Source of the DNA: Polychytrium aggregatum
Lineage: Eukaryota; Chytridiomycota; Chytridiomycetes; Polychytriales
Direction: 5' to 3'
Assembly (NCBI RefSeq): GCF_025602895.1
Contig: NW_026516299.1
Coordinates: 1-64,000, forward strand
DNA length: 64,000 nucleotides
The number at the start of each line of letters is the position of its first letter. Within the stretch, counting starts at the first letter, position 1. Of this stretch, positions 54,658 to 64,000 are shown one piece after another. Both the position numbers and the translations under genes were made by a program. The notes beneath the pieces were generated by a model that saw nothing but the letters and a program-made list of their open reading frames with translations, was not told where the DNA came from and ran no database searches.

Positions 54658-55023
54658 GCAGTTCATCAAGACGTTGCTTCTCCCGGCTCGGATCGGATCG
54701 GATCGGACGTGGCCCTGTAGTGCTACCGGATGGCGTTCATGCCAAGGGAATGTGAATACATTGCTGTTGGAGCCGACTAGAGCTTTATTCTTTATTCTTG
54801 TTACTTTGCATACATAACTGGATATGGGTAAAGGGTCGGGGTGGCAGCGGCGGGGGGGGGACCGATGGAGAATCGCTAACGACTGAACACAACCACATAT
54901 GCCGAGAATCGGGTTGGGTGCTGAGGGATGTATTGACTGACAGATGGACACTGAGGAATGAGTGGCTTGCTACGGGTCTATGTCTCGGTTGTTTGCAGGA
55001 TCGCACAGGCCGTCTTGGCGGCT
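54658..55023. other. Convergent spacer
   Basis: About 370 bp between the eL30 stop and the folliculin stop. It contains a G-run near 54850 and both 3' UTRs. No gene is supported. Confidence 0.5.
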
Positions 55024-58000
55024 CTATCGTCTTAGTTTCTGGAGGAGTTTCTGTCGGTGTTCGTGGCCGAGACCCTTGGTCCAGTATCGCAGTATCGGCA
55101 GGTCATTGACACCCGCTCCGATGGCCGCCAGGAACCCAGAGAGCTTTTGCATGTCTTCGGCTCGCCCGAGCCGCACAAAGCAGTAGAAGAGCTTGGTTTT
55201 GCTACCAGGGCACGAACAGCGGCGGTTCGGTGCGAGAATGCGGGTGATGGGAATTACGCAAGCGTCAGGGACCATGAAGATCCGGGGTTGCCTGACTCCT
55301 GGCCGACACCGACACCGACACCGACAGAATTCTGTCTCAAGCCCCAGGCCCTTTCGGCAGGTGTCACTTACTTGATCCAGGCCTCCTTTGTAAACACAAT
55401 GTGGTTCCGGATTGCGTGGTCGCTCATGTTGTTCTGTGATGAGATCAGGATGGGCTCCAGATCGCCAAGGACTCCAATCGCGACCTTCCCGCGGGCGGTT
55501 GTGGGAGGCATTTCGCCAGATATGAGGTCGCATTCATAGTCGCCGATCAAATTGGTGCTTCCGCGTCCACGCTTGGGCTTCAGCTCTGGATGGATGAATT
55601 GATGGCGTCAGCTACAACCTGCTTGGCAACGATGGCGCCAATTGATTCGTGACAATCGTGAATCAAAGGCGGCTGTTATTCCTCGGCAGCGCGATCGAGG
55701 GACTCGAGCGGCCGCCTGCTGTGTGCTCGGTATCTCCTACCTAGCTCAACAATGTGGTTGCGCTCGATATTCGGCGGAATGCCGACCCGTCTGGGCATCC
55801 CCAGTAGATTGTACTTCCACGATTCTTCGTACTCGGCCGAGTAATCCAGTCGCGACGCACACGCCGAGGGAAGGAATTCCTGGACACAGCAAGAGCCGTG
55901 GGATATATACAGGGTCAGCTTTGTTCAGGACGGAACCACACGCCCTACCCCGACACAGAAGCCGGGATTGCATACAAAGGGGGCGATCGCTGCTCAGACT
56001 CACCTGTAGTAGACTGAAAATCGACGATACCATCGTTGGATTGTCTCCACGGATGACGATCTGGTTCCCCGTCATCAGGTTGTAGAGCAATTTGATAAAG
56101 TTGGACGAGCCCAGCAGCTCTTGGAACTGAACAATCGTCAGAGCACTCTGGTCTTCAAACAGCTTGAGCAGCGTCGGCGGGATGGACTGTGTGCTGCTTC
56201 TGGCATGACCGTCGCCCCTGTTGGCGGTCTTGTCACGATACTCTCCCGCTCGTCCAGGGAGGATCGGGGCTATTGCCGCTTGCGGCTTGACAGGATACTC
56301 GGTCTCGATTGCCGAGTCGCTTGCGTTGACGTCGTTCCGATTGGAGGCTTGAGACTGCGGCGTCGATGACCGCGAGAGGTTGGCCTCTGTCTCAGCATCG
56401 CCGGTCAGTCGTCCCATTTCCCGCAGGACGCGCGGATCCAGATCCGATATCATATTTGAGTCGAACGTACCAATCTGCCAAGTGGTGAAGTCCGACCAGA
56501 GATAAGTCACGCATCGGGATATCGGATTCGAAAACAGTGCGCTAGAACATTGGTTCAAGGTGTCTCTGGGGGTGGTAGGAGCGCAAACTATCCCGTTTGC
56601 GCACGGTCTCGCCACTTTAGAACCTGCGTGCGAGGCTTACCAGCTCACGGCCTTCGGCAAGCGCTTCAAAAACTCGCCTATGGAAGGCTTTCAGAAGCCA
56701 GCTGTTATGGAGATGCAGGTACGCAAAAAGATCCTGGCGAGAGGGACGGGCGAGCGGGTGAGTAAGTGGCGGAGCGCCGTTGACGATGGCTTGCCAATCT
56801 GCGTTCGCGAGACCCCATGCCAAGCGGGGAGAAACTAGGTGACCATGGTAGAACAGCGGATGCTCCTGGGTGCAGGGATTTGCCCGGTACCCGGTCTCTC
56901 TTCCTGACGCATATGCAATCTCATACCGGCTTGTCGAGAAGCTCTGTCAAGATCCGGAGAGGCTGGTTGGCCCGCCTTCGGAACACGATTTCTGACAACG
57001 TGGTTTGCCCGTCAGCGAGAGGGGTGGGAAGGCTTTAGTCCAGTGCGTCGTACTATTGCAACCACACCACCGGCTCCCGAAACTCCATCGCCTCTCGGCG
57101 AGCAAGCCCATCTGACCCTGCTACCATGGCACAATGTGGTACCTCCAGACGACGGGCTAAACGAGTTGGACCGGAAGGACGACGAAAGCAGCTGCTGCTG
57201 ATAGCTGTGTTGAGCGACGGCATCAGAAGACAGTCGCTCTCGGCTGAAGGTGACCTCGGCTTGAGCCTGCATCTCGGCGGCCATCATTCGGAACTTGTTG
57301 GAGATGAACGGCCACGACGATGTCAGGAATGTGTAGTCCCGGTGCAGCAGGAGAAAGGTATAACATCGATAGAAGCCTCGGGCTTGGCTGTCACGAATCT
57401 TGAACATGTAGCTCAGAACATATCCATTGGTGCTGTCACCAAACATGATGGGCCCCTCCTTTCCCGGATGCTGCTCGATGCTTAGGCTGGTAGAGCGATG
57501 GCGATCCGACACATTGGCATCCAGGATTCGGCCGATATCGTAGCCGAGAGAGTCGCGGTTCCATTGGAGACGATATCGAGTCCGATCGGATGGAATTGAG
57601 TCGCATCACGGCCGTATCACGGCCGCATCGCGATTCCATCAGTTGCATCACAGAGGGATATGCCGGAGCCACACCAGGGTTGATCCAGATGGACGGCGGC
57701 ATAATTGTCAAGATGGAGACGGAGATTAGTGCAAGCCGGCCGGCAGAGCGTTGGGGCTACACCCGGTCGATGCAATGCGATGATACCGAGCTGGACCCGA
57801 TCGCAGAGGTGGGCACAGCAAAGAGCCGAACATGACCCCTGCCCAGTGGCAATGGACCGAGGACTCCAGCGACAAGCGATCGCAGCGATCGCAGCGACGC
57901 CACTGACGATCTGGCCACAAAGCGCATACCTGCGAACGCATGCCTGCCGTACCGACGCATACGTCTTTGCATAGTAAGGATTCCGGCCCGTGAAGAAGGC

Positions 58001-58564
58001 CGTCTGAGAGCGCTCATCGACCGAGACGTATCCCTTAGCTTCGCCAGGGGCTGCCTGTGGCCGCGGAACCGATGGCGCCAGGGAAGCAGGGAGTGGTATG
58101 CTCTCAAAGGTTGCGAGACAGCCTGGACATGAGCTCGTGGGTATCGGCGAGGGCGGGCTCGTCGAGGGCGAGAGCGGCGTTGAGTTGGCAGCGGCGCCGG
58201 AAGTGGAGATGGATGGCGTAGTGGAGCTTTGGGTGGCGAGTGGGTATGGATGCGTCGAGGACATGCCACTGGTTGGGATCGGGGTGCAGGCGGTGCCGAT
58301 GGAGGGCTGGCTCGAGCGAGGCAGCCCAGACGAAGCCGATGCAGCAGCAACGGCGGCCAGCCGATGCAGGTCGGTCAAAGGGGGCGCCTCTGCAGGAGCC
58401 GAGAGCGGCGGCGAAAGCGGATTTGCGGAAGACGGCACCGACGATTCGCAGGGGACGGGGACCATTTGGGTGCAGAGCACGATGGCGGGGCCATGCAGCT
58501 CACAGAAGGTCGTGAGAGCAACACACCCCAGAGGGGCGGCAGTGTTGGGATCGGCGGAGGCCAT
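55024..58564 (-). CDS. FLCN: Folliculin homologue (LST7)
   Basis: Folliculin, with FNIP (yeast Lst7-Lst4), is a GAP for Rag GTPases that controls TORC1 at the lysosome or vacuole. From the ATG at 58564: MASADPNTAAPLG, then ALTTFCELHGPAIVLCT, the conserved N-terminus. A long Ser/Pro-rich insert follows, then SCPGC, SVDERSQTAFFTGRNPYYAK, YASVRQACVR, and a phase-2 joint to SLSIEQHPGKEGPIMFGD. The longin domain continues with LSYMFKIRDSQARGFYRCYT and NKFRMMAAEMQAQAEVTFSR. The C-terminal DENN-type part is in 56615-55024 (LFEDQSALTIVQFQELLGSS, FIKLLYNLMTGNQIVIRGDN, DHAIRNHIVFTKEAWIK) and ends LLQKLRR. Several introns separate these blocks; joints between 57000 and 55500 are tentative. Conserved blocks appear in the right order. 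Confidence 0.9.
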
Positions 58565-59769
58565 TTGCGGGGCGGGAGGTGGGTGAAGAAAGCAGGACGG
58601 CGAGCAGGAGGAAAGGGCCGGCTGCAGCACCGCTGATGGGCAAGGCCGCTCGCAGCGCCGGGTCAAGGAGAAGAGGGCGTCCTGTGCAAGGCCGGGCAAG
58701 GAGGGCCGTCCGAGGGCAGAGGCGAATCCGATGCCGTGGCCGCCAAGTCGCTCTCTCTGTCTCGCCCGCAGACCTGCCCGGGCGACGATCGTCCATCCAG
58801 GCGGCACAATTTTTTTTTCTCGCGGGATCGATAGGCACTGGGCGCCAGTCTGGTGATGCCTGGGCGGCATGGGGCCGACGGCGACGGTGCGGCGGGCCGG
58901 TGGGGCCGCTGCTTGTCCCGGGGCTGCGTGCGGGCTGTTGTTGTTCAGCAATGTCGTCAGTCGGCCGGACTCTCGAGATTGCTGTTGTTCACTCATGTTG
59001 CCAGGCCGTGCGGGCGTCCATGTCGGTCTCGGCGTCCATGTTGTCAGCCTGGTGGATTCACCCATGCCGCATGCTGTTCACCGTGTTGCGATTCCAACAG
59101 CCGCGCCGGCCTTGGGCCGCTGCACAATCAACCAGCACGCCCTGGTGTCCCTCTCGCCGCCGCCTCGCACGAGTGAGCCGCTCTTTGGCTTGGTTGTCTG
59201 CAGCTCGCAGACCCGGGGCGTTGGACAGCCGCCGCCTGCAAAATACGACTGAGAGCGGCCACCTGTGTCCGTGGGAAAGGCTGTGGGTGCTTGTCCTTTG
59301 CAGGCCCCAGCGCCGGGCCGGGAATATCACTTGGCTTTGCTCCCCATCGTCAGACCGCGTGGTCGGCAGCGAGAGACAGCCGCGGGCAAAGGGCGAAGGG
59401 GCGAAAGGGCGGGATGGGCAGGACGGGCGAAAGGGCGAAAGGGCTGCTTGCTCAAGGCTCGCAGGGCACTGTCTGCCGAAATTATGCCGATTGATTGCAT
59501 GATGTATCGACTGCCTGGCTGAGCGAGGTTGATCAGAATCTCATTCTTGCGATGGACTCGACTGCAGAGATGGAGCTGCATGGGATGGACTCGGTGTGGG
59601 ATGAGTTCACCCACTTGGTCGTTCTTGACCGAGTGTGATGCGATCCAGCTATGACGTGCTTTGTCCGAAGCAGATGATGTCCTTCGGCATGCTGTATGCC
59701 CCAGTAGCGCCCAGGTTTCCTCTGCCTATCGACCAGCTCGCCTCCATTCATGCGGTCGTCCATGTCCAG
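58565..59769. other. Intergenic region upstream of folliculin, no supported gene
   Basis: About 1.2 kb. Open frames on the plus strand reach 307 codons but are GC-driven and show no motif. The segment at 59390-59450 repeats GGGCGAAAGGGCG-type words. The left end should hold the folliculin promoter. Confidence 0.45.
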
Positions 59770-62042
59770 TTAGAAACTCGGGTCTGTGCGGGTGTTGGTT
59801 GTGGTGATGCGCTTCAGCAGCCTTGTTCTGCCGTCCCGACGATCCGGCCGATCAGCATACAGCTCGGGGATATAGCCAGCGTTTTCGCCGCTGGCGATGC
59901 GGCCGCCGTCCGAATCGAGGGCATTCCCCCAGCTCACGATAATAGGATCGCTTTCGCGCCGGGTGATGAATATGCCGTTTTCGCGCCTGGTTGTGGCCGC
60001 AGCGGGGGTGCTGCTGGGCTGGCTGGGATCTGGGCTCGCAGGGTGCTCTTCGCCATCGGACGCCTCTGGGTCGTGGTGGAGCCCCAGGGCGCTGTCTGTA
60101 TCTGACTCTGCCGTGGGGTCTTCGAATCGAGCGGGGTCGTATGGCGGCTGTAGTGCCTCCAGACTCTTACGGCTCTTGGCTGCCTCAGGTTCGCTGGCAC
60201 TCCTTGTCCGTTGACGAGCGCTTCGGGTTCTTGGCGGATGACGATGCGTCTCGGTCGACTCGTATTTCGGCTGTTTGTGGGATGTCGATTTGCGCGCCGA
60301 TCTCGTTACCGCGGATTGCTCCGAATCCGACAGCGGGAGGACCCTGCAGCGACTGATATCAAAGTTCGAGAATGAGACCAGCACTCCCTCTGCTGCAGGA
60401 AACCCGTTCATACCGCACTGCTCCAACCTTTGCTGCTTCGTATTCCGAGCTCACCGCCATGCTTGGAGTGCCTCCCCAACGTACCTCTGCGATTTTCCGG
60501 CGCATTGCTGTCGCTCTGCATCGGCATACTGCTTCAAGGTGGACAGATAGACCTTGCCTTGCTATCGATGCGGTCCAGGTCGTTCGGACGAGATTCAGCA
60601 AGGCACCCACCGGCACCCAGAGCACCGAGCATGAATCCATGTCCGGCAGCAGCCGCCCACAGACACAGTTCTGCTGCCGGGCGAAGGACCCCCCCCCTGT
60701 AAGTGCATCGTCACCCACCTGCTTTCGGACAATCTCGTCGAGCTCGCCTTTGCGGAAAAAGAGCCGAAGCTTCTTTGCAAGCTCGTCCCCGGTCGCAGGT
60801 GTCTTTGGATGCATCGAGTCGTCCTTGGTGAAGTACCGCTCATGCAAGTGGTACGGTTCGTCCGGGACGAGTGAGTAATGCCCTGTCAGAGTTGCGTCAT
60901 CACAGCAACCGCAGTTCGATAGCCCGTTACTTCTCCCGACAGGTATTTGACTCTCACCGCGCCGGGCGCCATTGCAAGTGTGCATCGATTTTGGCTCGGA
61001 TGCAGCGGATGCAGCGGATGGCTTGCACCTTCGCTCACAGCGGGCACTTCATCCCCTCCCTCACAGCGTTGATGCATGAGACATACGTTCTGCCGGCAGG
61101 TCTTCGAGACAGAGATCGTCAAATGACAGAGCTGACCGTGTCAACTTCTGGCCCGAGTGCAGATGGCAGCGCTTGTGCCGCATCAGGGACTGTGCTGGAT
61201 TCCACAGGGTGTCGAGGGCAAGTAAGCTCCAGCATCATCTCGATCGGCGTCGGGAACTGGCCGGGCCTTGTATTGACCTGGCATCCAAGCGGGTGTCGCC
61301 CAGACTCCTCGCTAAGGTCTCTGTAACGCTGCACCTGTCGCTTTTGTGGAGTTCAATCACAAAGAAAAATGAAACCGGCTGGCAGTACACACCTATGATG
61401 TGATCCAGCAGCTCGCCATATGCTTCCTTCTTGTTGGCTGCCCGCTGTCGCAGTCGCTCACGGAGGCCATCGTCGAATCGGCGTATCTGGCCTTGCCTTC
61501 GTGAATTATGGGCTTCCGATCGTGTGGATTCAAGCTCGGCCTGCGTCTATCAGGAAGCCGGGAGAACCTGTCAGTCCAAGAGCGCCTCGTCACTCATCGC
61601 CCGCCAAATGGGTGAGATTCGCCACGGCGCTGCAAACGACGAGTCGTACATAGGCATCCAACGATGGGGCAGGCCTGTGTGGGCTGTCTGATCTCTCGAC
61701 GTGGACGTCATCCAGTCCATGGATCAGCATCCCCGATTCACCCCCATCGCCTGAGCCGCACACGGATGGCGGAGTATGATGCGTGATCTGGATGTGTGCC
61801 GTGGTTGGTCCGTTGACGACCAGGTTGACGCCCTTCTGCTTTTGCACCGGGATAGAGGACGACGATGCTGCCGAGTAGATGGTGGTGGTGGATCTGTGAG
61901 ATGCCCTGGAGAAGGCGGTGCTGTTGCTGGCGGAGGTGCGGGCCAGCGACACCCGTGAGAAGCGGGAGGCCCGAGAGACCACGGAGCTTCTCGACGGTGG
62001 GCGGCTGGGGATGCGCTGCTGAGAGGCGTTCGTGGAGGCCAT
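59770..62042 (-). CDS. Hypothetical multi-exon protein
   Basis: I do not recognise this protein. The ATG at 62042 opens a Ser/Arg-rich segment (MASTNASQQRIPSRPPSRSS) followed by GVNLVVNGPTTAHIQITHHT. Next comes a helical, charged exon near 61400-61570 (GQIRRFDDGLRERLRQRAAN, KKEAYGELLDHI), then VNTRPGQFPTPIEMMLELTC near 61260. An exon at about 60700-60930 gives LVPDEPYHLHERYFTKDDSM and ELAKKLRLFFRKGELDEIVR. The last part, ending at 59770, is acidic and Ser/Pro-rich (SESDSALG-like runs, RENGIFITRRESDPIIVSW). Joints are tentative. Long frames, repeated plausible donor and acceptor sites and divergence from the phospholipase gene support a real gene. A role cannot be assigned, and the region could contain two genes. 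Confidence 0.5.
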
Positions 62043-62414
62043 CGCGACAGAGCCAGCCGGCTCGCTGACGATACACCAAGACCAGTCGAGTCGCAGAAGC
62101 TAGGCAATACCCGCCTGAGCCGAACTGATGGACCGCGCGGGATCGGCCTGGATTTTTGCTTGGCTTGTCCCCTGCACAAACGCCGACGCTTGCTGGTGCC
62201 TTGTCTGCTCGCCATCCAGGGGCGGCGCGCAGCGACACGTGCTCGCCGCTGCGCAACCCTAACCTTCTTGGCAGCGCAGCAGGTGGCAGTGCCATGTTGG
62301 GTGGCTTGCAGACGAACAGACCCAGCCGCCAGCGTCCTGCTCTCGCCATCGACCACTCTGCCATCGACCACTCTGCCATCGACCGGCTCTGCCAGAACTG
62401 CCAGAACTGCCAAC
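62043..62414. promoter_or_regulatory. Bidirectional promoter of the hypothetical gene and the phospholipase gene
   Basis: About 370 bp between divergent starts. It includes short direct repeats (62343-62412) just before the phospholipase ATG. No gene is supported in it. Confidence 0.4.
62343..62412. repeat. Short tandem repeats (CCATCGACCACTCTG; CCAGAACTG)
   Basis: Two full 15-bp copies of CCATCGACCACTCTG and a partial third are followed by two copies of CCAGAACTG, ending at the phospholipase start codon. Confidence 0.8.
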
Positions 62415-63935
62415 ATGTCATCCTATCTCGACCGGGTCAACTCCAACCGCAACGCCGAGGAGAACCACCCGCTCAACTTCCTCCCGTCCGCCATCCGCAA
62501 CGTCGTGTCCGCCATCGTCCCGGACTCGATCGAGCACACCGTCGGCTCCTGGGTCGAGTATGAGCGCATCCACCAGGAGGTCCAAGCCGAGATCGATGGC
62601 AAGCACCCAGCGCATCCCGAGCTGCTCAAGTCGGCCACAGTCTCGTACGTATCCGGTGCGCTGCACGTTATGGTTCGGCGCCGCCGCTCCGCTTGCCCGA
62701 GTCCGAGTCCAAATCCAAGCTCCTGCCCCAGGAGCTGTGGTCATCATGGCGCTTACCAGATATTTTGTGGGACCGGCGTTTGCTGCACCACTTCAAACAG
62801 CCACGAAAACTCTATCCCGGAGGAGGAGCAAGAGTTCCGGCGCGAGCGCAAGGCCTTCATGAAGGATGCCTTTGCCAGGTTCATCGGTGTTTCTCCGGAG
62901 GAAGTCCACGTTGACGACATTCCCGTCATTGCCGTCACAGGAAGCGGCGGCGGTTTCAAGGCCATGATCGGTACCACAGGTAGGAGCAGGCATGGGGGCA
63001 CAGATCGCCCAGATTGAGACGCTGCAGACCAAAGACCGAGGCTCCGTCTGGTGCCGGTGCTGTCGAGATGTTGGCACACAGGGGTGCTGTTCGGTGGGCT
63101 TTGGTGGCTCTCCCGTCCCGGCCGCACTGACCAAGAGAGTCGCTTGGCATCTCCCAAACCCCCGAAGGATATCTCAAGGGCATGCACGACTCGGGACTGT
63201 TCGACTGTGTCATGTACATGGCCGGTGAGTACATTAGTGCCGTCTGTCGCCATGGAGTCGCGCACCCTCATGTTCAATACGGTGCATTTCTTGCGTCTCT
63301 CGTCCATGGTTGTATGTTCTGTCGACCCGGCAACAAGCTCCCTTTTGCTCATCGCTGCCACTTTCGCTCGCCGCAAAAAGGTGTCAGTGGGTCCTGTTGG
63401 ACACTCTCCAACTTTTACACCGCTGCCCGCTGCTCAGTGCCGGCACTCTTGGAACACTACAAGCAAGCATTGGTACCCCATCCGGCCAGCCCTATCCACA
63501 TCCCAAACATCCTCTCAAAGGACATCCGCCACCGCGTGCGTCTCGCCTTTGACGGCATGACCATCAAGCGCATTTCCCAGCTTCCTCGCGGCGTGGTCGA
63601 CACCTACGGCTGTCTCATGAACTGCCACTTCCAAGGCGACTATTGGGAAGGTGCCTGGGAGCCTGACCACTTCCGACTCAGCCGCCACGCAAAGTACCTC
63701 AAGGGCGGCAAGGCCCCGATGCCCATTTACACCTGCATTCGACACGAGCGGCCCTGGGCACGCAAATTCGACCCCGACCTTCCGCGCGAGGAGTGGGAGC
63801 AGCTACAGAAGCAGTACGAAAGCAACGAGGATAAGAACCATCTGGCCGGCTCCAAGGAGCACGCGCACAACGAATCTGCTTGGTGGCAATGGTTCGAAAT
63901 CACGCCCTTCCAGGTGGGCTGCGACGAGCTCCATG
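62415..63935 (+). CDS. Cytosolic phospholipase A2/lysophospholipase catalytic domain protein (partial at right edge)
   Basis: PLA2/lysophospholipase-B type enzymes cut acyl chains from glycerophospholipids with a Ser-Asp dyad. Four exons fit: 62415-62644 (MSSYLDRVNSNRNAEENHPL), 62801-62979, 63168-63224 and 63381-63935. All use GT-AG with matching phase (2, 1, 1, then 1 into the next exon). The oxyanion loop is AVTGSGGGFKAM, and the nucleophile Ser is in AGVSGSCWTL, created exactly at the exon 3/4 joint. Further on are PIYTCIRHERPW and WFEITPFQVGCDELH, close to the EFTPYEVG motif of the family. After the GTAAGC donor at 63936 the rest, including the catalytic Asp region, lies beyond the window. 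No signal peptide is seen, which favours a cytosolic enzyme. Confidence 0.92.
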
Positions 63936-64000
63936 GTAAGCTGTTCCCAGATTGAAACCTCGCATCAAGCGATACGCATGTCCGACCGCACCAAATGAAT

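Noticed and set aside
57617-59065. A longer N-terminus for folliculin, starting near 59065
   Set aside because: The residues before MASADPNTAAP are not conserved; the ATG at 58564 directly precedes the family N-terminus.
1-64000. Bacterial origin of the window
   Set aside because: Spliceosomal introns, eukaryotic proteins such as clathrin, kinesin and eL30, and a eukaryotic tRNA-Pro show nuclear fungal DNA.

Overview
This window is nuclear DNA from a fungus, most likely an early-diverging zoosporic lineage (chytrid-like). The evidence is GT-AG introns of roughly 50-450 bp in most genes, GC-rich and compact spacing, fungal families (SIP5, GT34, LicD-type type II membrane proteins, GVSGS-type phospholipase, DJ-1/HSP31), and gene types kept or expanded in early fungi (folliculin, a ligand-binding/EGF/multi-TM receptor, a Fanzor nuclease). 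There is no rRNA and no CRISPR array, and I found no prokaryotic operon layout. The lineage call is an inference from gene content and not a database result.

Left third (1-18 kb). The first exon of a Cdc20/Cdh1-family APC/C activator runs off the left edge. It is followed by an unrecognised low-complexity protein, a SIP5-type RING-like protein with a myristoylation-type N-terminus, two head-to-tail LicD/fukutin-like genes that share a nearly identical core tract, a DJ-1/PfpI protein, and an F-box/LRR protein with a Ser/Thr/Pro-rich tail.

Middle (19-39 kb). In order these are: a many-exon unrecognised protein that may be a beta-propeller with a coiled coil; a membrane receptor joining a glycine-betaine-type periplasmic-binding fold, an EGF-like module and several membrane helices; a second F-box/LRR paralogue; clathrin light chain; an intact-looking 855-residue Fanzor (eukaryotic TnpB/Cas12 relative) with hairpins at and beyond its 3' end; tRNA-Pro(AGG); a GT34 glycosyltransferase; and an F-box/WD40 protein.

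Right third (39-64 kb). This holds a divergent kinesin with altered switch motifs, DNA topoisomerase I, a PWWP plus IBD-like (LEDGF/HDGF-type) chromatin protein, ribosomal protein eL30, folliculin (LST7), an unrecognised multi-exon protein, and a cytosolic phospholipase A2/lysophospholipase that runs off the right edge.

Most genes are ordinary housekeeping or signalling loci that do not form one pathway. The standout is the Fanzor at about 32.6-35.5 kb, inserted upstream of clathrin light chain. It carries the full RuvC/zinc-finger signature, an N-terminal pair of zinc-knuckle-like motifs and candidate structured RNA at its 3' end. The binding-protein/EGF/multi-TM receptor and the divergent kinesin are the next most interesting. 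Exon joints were deduced by eye from GT/AG sites, frame continuity and family conservation; those marked tentative need transcript data.
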